Shown here: one piece after another, positions 48,804-59,853 of the stretch
How positions within the stretch are numbered: the stretch's first letter is position 1
Layout: each line of letters starts with the position of its first letter
Assembly (NCBI RefSeq): GCF_012641465.1
Contig: NZ_JABAIK010000001.1
Location: forward strand, 397,005-461,004
Length of the DNA: 64,000 nt
Direction: 5' to 3'
From: Vibrio agarilyticus
GTDB lineage: Bacteria > Pseudomonadota > Gammaproteobacteria > Enterobacterales > Vibrionaceae
Position numbers and translations under genes: made by a program
Notes under the pieces: model-generated
The model's database searches: none
Seen by the model: the letters and a program-made list of their open reading frames with translations, nothing else
Told to the model about the DNA's origin: nothing

Positions 48804-49667
48804 ATGCGTCGTTTCTGGTTTGTTCTGCTGAACGCTTTTTTACCAATATCACTGAGTGCAGCCCCTGCCGTTTGGGAAATAACTCAGCATCAGATGACGA
48901 TTCGCATTATTGGCTCAATCCACGTTGGCGACGCGAGTTTCTACCCATTGCCGAAAGCCATCACCGAGCCTTTAACCACCGCAGACGGCTTAATTATTGA
49001 AGCTGACCTCTCCACCACCAAGCCACTACGCTATCCAAAAACCGACATCACAACCGATGCAATATTGACCCAGCCTCAGAAAAAAACACTCGAACGCCTT
49101 GCTAACACATTGGGGCTACCCGCAGCCCCATTACTGGAGTCAGCGCCTTGGCTGACGGCAGCAACCATAGAACTCACTTTGGCGGCGAAGGCTGGGATGA
49201 CTCCTGAATATGGCGTTGACCAACATTTGGTCGTTTTAGCGCAGAAAGACGGCGTGCCACTATTGCCTCTTGAAACTGCGCAATACCAGCTCGATTTGCT
49301 CACTGGTGATGCCGAAGATGGTAAGGCGCTCTTACAAGCCTATTTACAACCTGCGACCAAAAGTGAAGCGAACTTTCGTTGTATGATTGAGAGCTGGCAA
49401 GCAGGCAACACTCGTAACTTGGCGCAGTTTGCTAACAATCCGGAAATGTCGAAACCACTCAAAGAACGCTTGCTCTATCTACGTAATCAAGATTGGGCAC
49501 GTAAAATCATGCGCTGGACGGTTGAGCGTCCAGGCGAATATGTCATGGTGGTGGGCGCCCTGCATTTGGTCGGCCAAGATAATTTGCTTGAGCTGCTCAA
49601 AAACCGTGGTTTTAGTGTTAAGCGATTAACCCAAGCCGATCCTATTTCCTGCCACCTACTGCCTTGA
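48804..49667 (+). CDS. TraB/GumN family protein
   Basis: A 287-aa exported protein of the TraB/GumN (pheromone-shutdown-like) family, with proposed metal-dependent peptidase fold. The signal peptide ends at LSAA (about residue 19). The motif GSIHVGDASFYPL (about 36-48) carries the conserved His; further conserved blocks are EADLS, YGVDQHLVV, and near the C-terminus VVGALHLVGQDNLLELL with a second His. The start at 48804 has AAGGAG 8 nt upstream. Function is unknown. Confidence 0.85.
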   Translation: MRRFWFVLLNAFLPISLSAAPAVWEITQHQMTIRIIGSIHVGDASFYPLPKAITEPLTTADGLIIEADLSTTKPLRYPKTDITTDAILTQPQKKTLERLANTLGLPAAPLLESAPWLTAATIELTLAAKAGMTPEYGVDQHLVVLAQKDGVPLLPLETAQYQLDLLTGDAEDGKALLQAYLQPATKSEANFRCMIESWQAGNTRNLAQFANNPEMSKPLKERLLYLRNQDWARKIMRWTVERPGEYVMVVGALHLVGQDNLLELLKNRGFSVKRLTQADPISCHLLP

Positions 49668-49696
49668 GGTCATTCTGCCCATGTGCTTTCTTTGAC

Positions 49697-50389
49697 CTTA
49701 AAACGACAAAACCCCGCAATACTGCGAGGCTTTTAAAAGTGGTCGGTGAAGAGGAATTCGACGCGGCTGGGCTTCCAGACCCCGAGACGCTTTTCTTTAG
49801 CGCTAAAACGACAAAACCCCGCAATACTGCGAGGCTTTTAAAAGTGGTCGGTGAAAAGGGATTTGACGCGGCTGGGCTTCCAGACCCCGACCCTAGGCAC
49901 TTTCCTTAGCGCCAAAACGACAAAACGCCGCAATACTGCGAGGCTTTTAAAAGTGGTCGGTGAAGAGGGATTTGACGCGGCTGGGCTTCCAGACCCCGAC
50001 CCTAGGCACTTTCCTTAGCGCCAAAACGACAAAACCCCGCAATACTGCGAGGCTTTTAAAAGTGGTCGGTGAAGAGGGATTTGACGCGGCTGGGCTTCCA
50101 GACCCCGACCCTAGGCACTTTCCTTAGCCCCAATACGACAAAACCCCGCAATAATGCGAGGCTTTTAAAAGTGGTCGGTGAAGAGGGATTTGACGCGGCT
50201 GGGCTTCCAGACCCCGACCCTAGGCACTTTCCTTAGCCCCAATACGACAAAACCCCGCAATAATGCGAGGCTTTTAAAAGTGGTCGGTGAAGAGGGATTT
50301 GACGCGGCTGGGCTTCCAGACCCCGACCCTAGGCACTTTCCTTAGCCCCAATACGACAAAACCCCGCAATAATGCGAGGCTTTTAAAAG
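49697..50389 (-). repeat. Tandem array of tRNA-Pro 3'-tail repeats with terminators
   Basis: Directly downstream of tRNA-Pro (read on minus) lie six tandem units. Each has a terminator hairpin (CCTCGCA / TGCGGGG with a T-run), a spacer, and then 19-22 bp identical or nearly identical to the 3' end of the tRNA including CCA. On plus the tails begin at 49739, 49844, 49953, 50062, 50171 and 50280; the tRNA end is in the same register at 50389. Spacing is 109 bp five times and 105 bp once. A seventh terminator closes the array at 49697-49738. It resembles the rtT repeats of E. coli tyrT. Confidence 0.93.
50356..50384 (-). terminator. Intrinsic terminator of tRNA-Pro (first of seven copies)
   Basis: On minus, GCCTCGCA-TTAT-TGCGGGGT with a following TTTTGTCGT, 6 nt after the tRNA CCA end. 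Copies of the same hairpin recur in each repeat unit downstream, so read-through of the first would meet six more. Confidence 0.85.
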
Positions 50390-50466
<77 letters not shown>

Positions 50467-50504
50467 AGATTTGCCACCAACTCAACGTCGGTCAACGAAG
50501 CGCT

Positions 50505-50532
50505 ATATTACTGAGAATTTCCGTTTTAACAA
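50505..50532 (-). promoter_or_regulatory. Promoter of tRNA-Pro
   Basis: On minus, TTGTTA, 16 nt, TAATAT, followed by a GC-rich discriminator (AGCGC), as expected for a stringently controlled stable-RNA promoter. It lies about 39 nt upstream of the tRNA. Confidence 0.6.
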
Positions 50533-50945
50533 CCCCTCAGTCGAAAAAAAACGCGTAAATGTATCGATTGGTTACTCTCTCAGCAACAAAGTCGTGATTC
50601 AACATTTTTTCGCGACCACATACACGCTTTTTGCTACAAATAATTAACCAATTAACCCCAATTGATCCAGATCATCATAAAAAAAGACCAAGATGCCTAA
50701 GGTAACCCTGTCGCACCACTTTAACAAACGCGTCTAAATGTTTGGCTAGATCTGTACGCAACAAAGCGCGGTGGCGCTCTCTTCCATCCTAGCCTATTTG
50801 AAATCTTCGCGCTTACGCTTTGCTTTCAACCGACGCTTCAGCTTTAAAGTGACAAACGACAAATCTCCTCACTAGACATCGCTAAGTACCATGGTCGCTA
50901 ACGTAATATACGCAAGCCTTATGTAAAAGCGACTTGTATAGCACC

Positions 50946-50976
50946 GGAACGCGTTTTCTGCGCGTTCCGTTTTTTA
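50946..50976 (+). terminator. Strong orphan terminator upstream of smrA
   Basis: Stem GGAACGCG / CGCGTTCC with a TTTTCTG loop and GTTTTTTATT tail, on plus. The nearest plus-strand gene upstream ends at 49667, beyond the opposite-strand tRNA. The segment 50533-50945 holds no ORF, so the terminator may end an unannotated small RNA of up to a few hundred nt. Confidence 0.8.
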
Positions 50977-51042
50977 TTCAGCCTATCCTTGGCTCTTGGT
51001 ATACTGAAACCAAAGCACCAACCAATCCCAAAGGGGCTGACG

Positions 51043-51621
51043 ATGTCAAACGATGATCTGGATCTCTTCCAACAGATGATGGGCGATGTAACCCCACTGA
51101 ATTACGATACGGCAGAGCACAAAAAAAACCACCAAGTGACCGAGACTCATTTAGCCAAACGGGCTGCAGCGGTATCCCTTGAAGGTAAGGACGCCGATGG
51201 GCTCTCTCTTGATCACGCGCCGATGCTCAAACCCGATGATATCGTTGAGTACAAACGCGATGGTGTGCAAGATGGCGTGTATCGCAAGCTTCGGCTTGGT
51301 AAATACCCTATTCAGGCCAAACTTGATTTGCATCGCAGAACCTTAAAACAGGCGCGCGAAGACGTTCTGGCTTTTTTGCGCCAATCAATGGCATTAGACA
51401 TTCGCACCGTGTTAATTGTGCATGGTCGTGGTGAACGCGCCAATCCACCCGCCTTAATGAAAAGTTTTGTCTGCCACTGGTTACAACAGTTAACCGAAGT
51501 GCAATGCATTCATAGCGCACAACGCTTTCACGGAGGCAGTGGTGCCAGCTACGTTCTACTGCGAAAAAGTGATGAGAAAAAATTGGAAACACGCGAGCGT
51601 CACCAAAAACGCCTTGGATGA
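51043..51621 (+). CDS. smrA: Smr-domain DNA endonuclease SmrA (YdaL-like)
   Basis: A 192-aa protein with an N-terminal helical region (DLDLFQQMMGDVTPL, matching E. coli YdaL) and a C-terminal Smr domain (about 100-180) with LDLHRRTLKQA, VLIVHGRG and GGSGASYVLLRK. E. coli SmrA has DNA endonuclease activity; whether this one does is inferred. The start at 51043 has AAGGGG upstream. A terminator follows at 51654. Confidence 0.88.
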   Translation: MSNDDLDLFQQMMGDVTPLNYDTAEHKKNHQVTETHLAKRAAAVSLEGKDADGLSLDHAPMLKPDDIVEYKRDGVQDGVYRKLRLGKYPIQAKLDLHRRTLKQAREDVLAFLRQSMALDIRTVLIVHGRGERANPPALMKSFVCHWLQQLTEVQCIHSAQRFHGGSGASYVLLRKSDEKKLETRERHQKRLG

Positions 51622-51653
51622 CAGAGTAAAACTGGTACACTAGCGCCCACTTT

Positions 51654-51680
51654 CGCTGCCTGAATGGGCAGCGTTTTATT
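51654..51680 (+). terminator. Intrinsic terminator after smrA
   Basis: Stem CGCTGCC / GGCAGCG with loop TGAATG, followed by TTTTATT, 33 nt after smrA. A possible promoter for rluF (TTGGAT, 16 nt, TACACT at 51614-51641) lies just upstream, so its transcript would begin almost at the hairpin. Confidence 0.75.
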
Positions 51681-51789
51681 GACTCTCCGCTCTCAAGCTT
51701 GGTCGCACCGGACTGACAGTGCATCTATTATTGCCAGTAAACCGCTCGACCAAGACCAAAAGCCAAAGCCGTTGGGAAACGTAAACATA

Positions 51790-52899
51790 ATGACCATGCC
51801 TCAAGACAATGCCAAACGCTTAAATAAATTTATCAGTGAGACCGGTTTTTGCTCGCGCCGCGAAGCCGACAAATTGGTCGACCAAGGCCGTGTCACCATT
51901 AATGGTCATCGCGCCGAAATGGGCAGCAAGGTGCAGCCCGGTGATGACGTTTGCATTGATGACAAGCCCCTAAAAGCAAAAGAAAAACCGATTTATATTG
52001 CGCTAAACAAACCAACCGGGATCACGTGTACCACAGAGCGAAATATCGAAGGCAACATTGTTGATTTTATCGGGCATCGTAAACGAATCTTCCCGATTGG
52101 TCGTCTGGACAAACCCTCTGATGGGCTAATTTTTTTGACCAACGATGGCGATATCGTGAATAAAATCCTGCGCGCGGGTAACCAACATGAGAAAGAGTAT
52201 GTGGTTCGCGTCGATAAACCAATCACGCCGGCGTTTTTGACTCAAATGAGTCAAGGGGTCAATATTCTTGATACCATCACGTTGCCATGCAAAGTGACCC
52301 AAGAAACCAAGTTCTCGTTTCGAATTGTGTTAACACAAGGGTTAAATCGCCAAATTCGCCGCATGTGCGAAGCGCTAGGTTATGAAGTGTTTAAACTGCG
52401 CCGCGTTCGAATCATGAACATTACGCTTGATGGCATCCCTAATGGGAAATGGCGCTATTTAAGCGACAATGAAGTGCAGCAAATTATGGCGATGTGTGAA
52501 AGCTCAAGCAGCACCGAAGAGGCGTCGCGAGTGAGTGGTCAAGGGCAGCGCATTCGCCGTGCAACCGATGCCAAACTGTTTGACTCGCGTGAGGAAAACC
52601 AAGGTTCCACTGCGCGCCGTAACCAAAAGCCGAAAACATTTAAAGGTAAAGATGCCGATAAATGGCGTCATGCGCCGAACTCAAAAAAAGGTCAGCAGCG
52701 ACGCGAAGAGACCACAGACCGACGTGCGCATGACCCACGTAAGCCTCAACCTCGAAATAATGAGACAGCGTCTCGGCACGACACCAATGCTCAATCGCAG
52801 GCAAAAAAACCACGAGTGACTCATGGGAAGGGCCAAGGACAACACAAAACACGCACGCACAGTGAACGCGTTGGTGGAACATTAAGCTTGAAAAAATAA
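51790..52899 (+). CDS. rluF: 23S rRNA pseudouridine2604 synthase RluF, with long basic tail
   Basis: Makes pseudouridine at 23S rRNA position 2604, 369 aa from the chosen start. An S4 domain (about 5-60, [21 protein letters not shown]) is followed by the RsuA-type catalytic domain with [18 protein letters not shown] holding the catalytic Asp. Beyond about residue 245 comes a ~120-residue low-complexity tail rich in Arg, Lys, Gln and Asn; E. coli RluF (290 aa) has a shorter one. A second ATG two codons later is also possible. Confidence 0.93.
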   Translation: MTMPQDNAKRLNKFISETGFCSRREADKLVDQGRVTINGHRAEMGSKVQPGDDVCIDDKPLKAKEKPIYIALNKPTGITCTTERNIEGNIVDFIGHRKRIFPIGRLDKPSDGLIFLTNDGDIVNKILRAGNQHEKEYVVRVDKPITPAFLTQMSQGVNILDTITLPCKVTQETKFSFRIVLTQGLNRQIRRMCEALGYEVFKLRRVRIMNITLDGIPNGKWRYLSDNEVQQIMAMCESSSSTEEASRVSGQGQRIRRATDAKLFDSREENQGSTARRNQKPKTFKGKDADKWRHAPNSKKGQQRREETTDRRAHDPRKPQPRNNETASRHDTNAQSQAKKPRVTHGKGQGQHKTRTHSERVGGTLSLKK

Positions 52900-52963
52900 T
52901 CACTAACCCAAACCTGCACTTAAGGTGCCGAGACTCGTTATCGGCGCCCTCAAGTGACGCTCA

Positions 52964-53449
52964 TCAAAGCCCAGCCTCCTCGCACAATGGTGCAAACTGG
53001 CCGCGAGTCAGCATCAATAAATCGTTTGGCGCAAGCTCAATTTCCAATCCACGCTTGCCTGCGCTGACGCAAATTGTTGCTTGCTCTTGCGCGCTCAAAT
53101 GCAAAAAGGTGGGTAGCGCTTTTTTCTGCCCTAGTGGACTGATGCCCCCAATCACATAACCGGTGGTTTTTTGCGCGATGTCAGGAACCGCCATTTCCGC
53201 TTTTTTCGCTCCGGCCGCCTTTGCCGCCAATTTTAGATTCAGCTTTTTATCAACCGGAATAATGGCAACCGCTAAATTTTTCGCATCGCCATTGAGGCAA
53301 AACAGCAGGGTTTTAAACACACGACTCGGATCTTGCCCCAAAACGGCAGCCGCTTCCAACCCATAGCTCTGCGCGCGAGGATCGTGTTCATACTGATGAA
53401 TGGTGTGCGCTACTTTTTTCTTTTTGGCCAGTAATAGTGCCGGTGTCAT
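52964..53449 (-). CDS. ybaK: Cys-tRNA(Pro) deacylase YbaK
   Basis: Trans-editing enzyme that hydrolyses Cys-tRNA(Pro) made by mischarging ProRS, 161 aa, the usual size. The family pattern is clear: TIHQYEHDP, VFKTLLFCLNG, the catalytic lysine in KKLNLKLAAKAAGAKKAEMA and the glycine loop GYVIGGISPLGQKK (given in parts). It is convergent with rluF. Confidence 0.93.
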   Translation of the reverse strand: MTPALLLAKKKKVAHTIHQYEHDPRAQSYGLEAAAVLGQDPSRVFKTLLFCLNGDAKNLAVAIIPVDKKLNLKLAAKAAGAKKAEMAVPDIAQKTTGYVIGGISPLGQKKALPTFLHLSAQEQATICVSAGKRGLEIELAPNDLLMLTRGQFAPLCEEAGL

Positions 53450-53477
53450 AACAACATCCTAAATTGTCGTTCAGATC

Positions 53478-53501
53478 AAAAAAAGGCCAGCACCGCTGAC
53501 C
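53478..53501 (-). terminator. Intrinsic terminator after kdsA
   Basis: On minus, GGTCAGC / GCTGGCC with a GGT loop, followed by TTTTTTTGATC. It closes the kdsA end of the minus-strand operon, 20 nt past the kdsA stop. Confidence 0.85.
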
Positions 53502-53520
53502 TCATATACCCAACGTTTAA

Positions 53521-55196
<1,676 letters not shown>

Positions 55197-55214
55197 GAAT
55201 CGAAATTGCCTCGA

Positions 55215-55601
55215 CTAGAAACCAAACAAAATCGGCGTTTTCGTGATAGCCAATTTAGCCGCCATACCAAACCATCCCAATGCGCCAAAAAACGCCAGTG
55301 AGCGTAGTAGCTTAGTTTTGCCTAATTTCAACGCAAAAAATCCTAGTGCGAAATACGCCAAAACACACGTGATTTTTTCGGTCAGCCAAGGGGCCGCTGG
55401 GGTGAACGGCATAAAGCCTGTGACAAAGATTAATGCAATGCCACTAGCCAGTAATACGGTGTCATTAATATGCGGAAAAACGCGCAAAAAGCGCACGTTA
55501 CGTTTTGACGAGTCCATCATCATCAAGGCGTAACGCAGTGTCAGTAAGCCGACGCTGATAATCGCAGTGAGCATGTGAAGATGTTTTAGCGCTGAATACA
55601 T
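55215..55601 (-). CDS. sirB2: SirB2 family inner-membrane protein
   Basis: A 128-aa protein with four predicted membrane segments (MYSALKHLHMLTAIISVGLL start, then about 47-65, 72-92 and 105-122). SirB2 function is unknown. The start at 55601 was chosen because the longer frame passes through an ERIC-like repeat. It is 18 nt from sirB1. Confidence 0.88.
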   Translation of the reverse strand: MYSALKHLHMLTAIISVGLLTLRYALMMMDSSKRNVRFLRVFPHINDTVLLASGIALIFVTGFMPFTPAAPWLTEKITCVLAYFALGFFALKLGKTKLLRSLAFFGALGWFGMAAKLAITKTPILFGF

Positions 55602-55620
55602 AAAATATCCTTTATTGTTA

Positions 55621-55758
55621 TATACCCGTCCTACTTGAAGTTGCAGCGGTGTTGACGGGCACTCACAAACCTCATCACATAGTGTATCTATGTTCACGAA
55701 GTGCTCAGAGGCTTTGTTCGTTGGCCGCCTACCTGCATCTTCAAGTTGTTTGGGTATA
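55621..55758 (-). repeat. ERIC-like repeat, copy 9, inside an operon
   Basis: A full 138-bp element with TATACCC and GGGTATA ends, lying between prmC and sirB2, two genes of the same direction. Its core (CTCACAAACCTCATCACATAG) is shared with copies 2 and 5. When transcribed, its inverted arms would fold into a large hairpin in the operon mRNA. Confidence 0.85.
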
Positions 55759-55840
55759 GTCCTTTGCATACGGATACCCACTCGACTGAACATTGTGTGG
55801 GTATATTGCCAATGGCTTTGGCTTTCAACGCGAGTAGGCG

Positions 55841-56689
55841 CTAGATGTAACAGCCTAAGGTCACGCGATCATTGCCAGCATAATCTTGTTCAGTACGCAC
55901 CTGTTGGTAGCCCAGTTGCGTAAGCAAATTTCGCACCGCTTCGCCTTGGTCGTACCCATGTTCAAACAATAGCCAGCCGTTTGGTTTTAGGTACGAACGT
56001 GCTTGCTCACTAATGTAGCGTAGGTCGGCCAAGCCGTGCTCTTGCGCCACCAGCGCGCTAAGCGGTTCAAATCGAACATCCCCTTGCGAGAGATGCGGAT
56101 CGTCAGGGTCAATGTATGGCGGATTAGACACTATCACGTCAAAACGTTCATCTGCATCAATTGGCTCAAACCAACTGCCTTGGCGAAATTGGGCGTTTTT
56201 AATGCCGAGGCGCTCGCCATTTTGAGTGGCAAGGGCTTGAGCCTCTAGCATCAGATCAACACCGATCACTGTGCGCTGAGGTAACTCGTGCGCCAAAGCC
56301 AAAGCAATCGCCCCTGTTCCGGTCCCTAAGTCCAAAATCGGTCCCTGGCTATGCTGCGCGCACACTAATGCCAACTCGACCAACCGCTCGGTATCGGGTC
56401 GTGGGATTAAGGTGGCAGGCGAGACCTTCAGCGGCAATGACCAAAATTCGCGTTCACCCACCAGATAGGCAACCGGCTCGCCAGTAAGACGGCGCTGCAT
56501 TAACTGGTTAAATTGCTCTGCCTCTTCAGCACTGAGGATTTTTTCAGGCCAAGTCAGCAGATAGCTGCGCGGTTTGCCGAGCACGAAGCAAAGCAGCACT
56601 TGCGCATCCACCTGCGCTGAAGGGCTGCCCGATTGCTGCAATTGTCCCACCGCATTTTTCAGCGTTTGCTCAAGCGTCAGCGGGGCCAT
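55841..56689 (-). CDS. prmC: Release factor glutamine methyltransferase PrmC
   Basis: Methylates the Gln of the GGQ motif in RF1 and RF2, 282 aa. SAM motif ILDLGTGTGAIALALA (about 112-127), and the substrate-binding NPPY in VSNPPYIDPDDP are present. It overlaps prfA by one base (ATG and stop adjacent), a coupling conserved in gammaproteobacteria. Confidence 0.96.
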   Translation of the reverse strand: MAPLTLEQTLKNAVGQLQQSGSPSAQVDAQVLLCFVLGKPRSYLLTWPEKILSAEEAEQFNQLMQRRLTGEPVAYLVGEREFWSLPLKVSPATLIPRPDTERLVELALVCAQHSQGPILDLGTGTGAIALALAHELPQRTVIGVDLMLEAQALATQNGERLGIKNAQFRQGSWFEPIDADERFDVIVSNPPYIDPDDPHLSQGDVRFEPLSALVAQEHGLADLRYISEQARSYLKPNGWLLFEHGYDQGEAVRNLLTQLGYQQVRTEQDYAGNDRVTLGCYI

Positions 56690-57777
56690 TAATAACCTTC
56701 AGCCAGTGCGGCAAGCTGATCCGCTTGATGCTCTTGAATAACTGGGTCAATCAAAGATTGTAAATCTCCTTCCATCACTTCCGATAAACGGTAAATGGTG
56801 AGGTTGATTCGATGATCTGACACTCGGCCTTGCGGATAGTTATAAGTACGAATACGGTCGCTACGATCGCCAGAGCCCAACAAGTTACGACGCGTGTCTG
56901 ACACTTCTGCCGCTCGTTTGGCTTCTTCAGCTTGTGCAATACGCGCGGCAAGCACCGCCATCGCTTTCGCTTTATTTTTGTGTTGTGAACGCTCGTCTTG
57001 ACACTCAACGACAGTGCCGGTTGGTAAGTGAGTGATTCGAATCGCTGAGTCTGTGGTGTTGACGTGCTGACCACCGGCACCAGAGGAGCGGAAGGTGTCA
57101 ATTTTTAGATCGGCCGCTTTAATTTCAGGCACTTCCGCTTCTGGAATTTCTGGCATCACCGCCACAGTACACGCCGAAGTGTGCACGCGGCCCTGTGATT
57201 CGGTTGCCGGTACTCGCTGCACGCGGTGACCGCCCGACTCAAACTTAAGCACGCCATAAGCGCCATCGCCGTTCACTTTGGCAATCATCTCTTTATAACC
57301 GCCGTGCTCCGCCTCATTTGACGACATGACCTCGATGCGCCAACCTTTTTTCTCAGCAAATTTGCTGTACATACGGAAAAGATCACCGGCAAAAATGCCC
57401 GCCTCATCACCGCCCGCACCCGCTCGAATTTCCAAAAAGCAGTTACGATCATCATTAGGATCGCGCGGTAGTAACAAAATTTGCAATTCATCGCTCAAGC
57501 GCTCAATTGCCGCGCGCGCTTCTTTCATTTCCTCTTGCGCCATTTCGCGCATTTCTGCGTCATCTTCTTGCGCCATATCTTCTGCCGCCACCAAGTCGTC
57601 TTGCGCTTGTTGGTAAGCTTGGAAGCATTTGGTTATCTCTTCCAATTGAGAATATTCTTTGGACAATGCGCGGAATTTGTCTTGATCGCCAATCACGCCA
57701 GGATCGCCAAGCAGGTGTTGAACCTCTTCGTAGCGTTCAACCAGTGTTTCAAGCTTAGTCAGAATAGAAGCTTTCAT
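56689..57777 (-). CDS. prfA: Peptide chain release factor 1
   Basis: Terminates translation at UAA and UAG, 362 aa. The tripeptide anticodon PAT is at residues 190-192 and the catalytic GGQ at 235-237, as in the family (E. coli 360 aa). It lies between hemA and prmC. Confidence 0.98.
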   Translation of the reverse strand: MKASILTKLETLVERYEEVQHLLGDPGVIGDQDKFRALSKEYSQLEEITKCFQAYQQAQDDLVAAEDMAQEDDAEMREMAQEEMKEARAAIERLSDELQILLLPRDPNDDRNCFLEIRAGAGGDEAGIFAGDLFRMYSKFAEKKGWRIEVMSSNEAEHGGYKEMIAKVNGDGAYGVLKFESGGHRVQRVPATESQGRVHTSACTVAVMPEIPEAEVPEIKAADLKIDTFRSSGAGGQHVNTTDSAIRITHLPTGTVVECQDERSQHKNKAKAMAVLAARIAQAEEAKRAAEVSDTRRNLLGSGDRSDRIRTYNYPQGRVSDHRINLTIYRLSEVMEGDLQSLIDPVIQEHQADQLAALAEGY

Positions 57778-57805
57778 AGGGTATTCATCTTACCGATAAG
57801 TCAGG

Positions 57806-59065
57806 TTATTTGGGGTCATCCAAGCCGAGGCTTTGGCGGATCACCGATAATTTATTGGGCTCGCCCTGTTCGGCGGCCTGTTGTAATGCGCGAGTTGGCG
57901 CGTGGATCAATTTATTGGTTAAGCGGTTACTCAATTCAAGCAGCACTTTTTCAGGGGCCGCTCCCGAGGCTAACGCTTGCAGCGCCTTTTCCATCAATTC
58001 ATGACGCACCGCATTAGCTTGTTCGCGATAATCACGGATGGTTTCAACTGCTTGCAATGAGCGTAACCAAGTCATAAAGACGGCACTTTCTTCACTAACA
58101 ATCGCTTCCGCTTGAATCGCTTCAAGTTTGCGTTGCTCAATGTTGTTATCAATGATCGACTGCAAATCATCCACGGTGTAAAGGTAAGCGTCGTTCAGCT
58201 CGCCCACTTGAGATTCCACATCACGAGGCACAGCAATATCAACCAATAACATCGGCTGACGCTTACGTTTTTTTAACGCCGTTTCCACCATACCTTTGCC
58301 GATAATTGGCAAGGGGCTGGCGGTCGAGCTGATCACAATATCGGCACGCGCAAGGTGGCTTGGTATATCAGACAGCCCTATCACTTCGGCGCCAAATTGC
58401 GTAGCAAGAGACTGCGCTCGCGCAGCGGTGCGATTTGCGACTATCATGCGTTGGCAACCATTTGCCGCCAAATGTTTTGCCACTAACTCGATGGTTTCGC
58501 CCGCGCCCACCAATAGCACCGTGGATTTTGCCAAGGATTCAAAGATATGCTTAGCAAGTGTGCACGCCGCATAAGCAACCGAAACAGCGTTGCCACCAAT
58601 GTCCGTTTCGGTGCGTACCCGTTTGGCAACCGAAAACGTTTTTTGAAACCATTTTTCCAACGCAGGGTTGATTGCCGTATGCTCACGAGCTTGCGCATAG
58701 GCTTGCTTAACTTGTCCGAGAATTTGCGGCTCACCCAAAATCAGCGAGTCTAACCCACACGCGACACGCATAAGGTGCTTAATCGCGGCTTGGTCTTGGT
58801 GCAAATACAAGCTTGGTTTTAGCGCGTCACCACTGACGCCGTGAAATTGCTCCAACCAAGCGATTAATTCTTGCTGAGCACCCGCTTTAATATCGCAATA
58901 GATTTCCGTGCGATTGCATGTCGAGACAATCACACTGCCATTGACCAATCCATTGGTACTCAACTGCGCCAAAGCCTTGGGCAATTTATCAGGGCCAAAG
59001 GCGATTTTTTCTCGCAATTCGACAGGCGCTGTATTGTGATTGATACCAAGAGCGAGCAAAGGCAT
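57806..59065 (-). CDS. hemA: Glutamyl-tRNA reductase
   Basis: First enzyme of C5 heme biosynthesis, reducing Glu-tRNA to glutamate-1-semialdehyde, 419 aa. The catalytic Cys50 lies in [11 protein letters not shown]; the NADPH-binding [17 protein letters not shown] (given in part: [11 protein letters not shown]) and the dimerisation domain follow. It is the first gene of hemA-prfA-prmC and is divergent from lolB. Confidence 0.97.
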   Translation of the reverse strand: MPLLALGINHNTAPVELREKIAFGPDKLPKALAQLSTNGLVNGSVIVSTCNRTEIYCDIKAGAQQELIAWLEQFHGVSGDALKPSLYLHQDQAAIKHLMRVACGLDSLILGEPQILGQVKQAYAQAREHTAINPALEKWFQKTFSVAKRVRTETDIGGNAVSVAYAACTLAKHIFESLAKSTVLLVGAGETIELVAKHLAANGCQRMIVANRTAARAQSLATQFGAEVIGLSDIPSHLARADIVISSTASPLPIIGKGMVETALKKRKRQPMLLVDIAVPRDVESQVGELNDAYLYTVDDLQSIIDNNIEQRKLEAIQAEAIVSEESAVFMTWLRSLQAVETIRDYREQANAVRHELMEKALQALASGAAPEKVLLELSNRLTNKLIHAPTRALQQAAEQGEPNKLSVIRQSLGLDDPK

Positions 59066-59223
59066 TGACGATGGATTCTCGGGCAGGAAATAAAAATAAG
59101 AGCCGAATTTTACTGTAACGTTGACGTTAATGAAAGGGTGAGCCGGATTTGTTTTCCTCAGTTCGTGAGTTCAATGCTATAGTCAGCCTTCAACCTTCGA
59201 AATTTGACTAACAAGTAGGCAGG

Positions 59224-59853
59224 ATGTCACTAAAATCGCTCATTGCTCTGATGGTTCTCACTCCCCTTTTGCTCCTTGGCTGCAGCTCCGTACCGCAATC
59301 CACGCTTCCAGTACAGTGGCAGCAACACCAAAAAACACTTCAGCAAATTGATCAGTTCCAAGTGACCGGCAAGTTGGGGTATATCAGTCCAGAAGAGCGC
59401 CAAAGCCTGAATTTCTTTTGGCATCACCAACCGTATTACAGTGAGTTGCGGCTCACCACCGTGTTAGGGCAAACCGCTTTAAAACTGGCTATCTCGCCTG
59501 ATGGCGCGCGTATTACCACTTACGAAGACGATGTGTTCGAGGGCCAAGATGCGACCTCACTCATTTATCGTCTGACAGGCTTACGCATACCCGTGACGCA
59601 ACTGCCTGCGTGGCTGCTTGGCCTGCCACAAGATGAGCAGCAATTTACGCTTAATGACCAAAATACGTTGGCCTCACTGACAGCGGAATCCACCCGTCAA
59701 GGCGTAACGCGTGCGCCATGGCATATTGCCTACCAGCGCTATCGTGATATTGACGTCAATGGCGAGCGTTTACCGCTGCCAAGTAAATTGCAGCTGACTC
59801 AGGGCGATATCAAACTCAACATTGTCATTACCAAATGGACTGTAACCCCATGA
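59224..59853 (+). CDS. lolB: Outer-membrane lipoprotein LolB
   Basis: Receives lipoproteins from LolA and inserts them into the outer membrane, 209 aa. The signal and lipobox are LLLLGC (Cys20). The conserved [20 protein letters not shown] and C-terminal INIVITKW (INLVITKW-like) fit. Its TGA overlaps the ispE ATG (ATGA). Confidence 0.95.
   Translation: MSLKSLIALMVLTPLLLLGCSSVPQSTLPVQWQQHQKTLQQIDQFQVTGKLGYISPEERQSLNFFWHHQPYYSELRLTTVLGQTALKLAISPDGARITTYEDDVFEGQDATSLIYRLTGLRIPVTQLPAWLLGLPQDEQQFTLNDQNTLASLTAESTRQGVTRAPWHIAYQRYRDIDVNGERLPLPSKLQLTQGDIKLNIVITKWTVTP

Noticed and set aside
49697-50389. Regular repeats that could suggest a CRISPR array
   Set aside because: The repeated part is longer than the varying part, all units are almost fully identical including the 'spacers', and they contain tRNA tail and terminator sequence; no cas genes are near.
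52924-52950. Terminator between rluF and ybaK
   Set aside because: An imperfect GC-rich stem is present, but neither side has a T-tract.
55602-55793. Longer N-terminus for the SirB2 protein
   Set aside because: The extension is encoded by the ERIC-like repeat; the inner ATG gives the family N-terminus.
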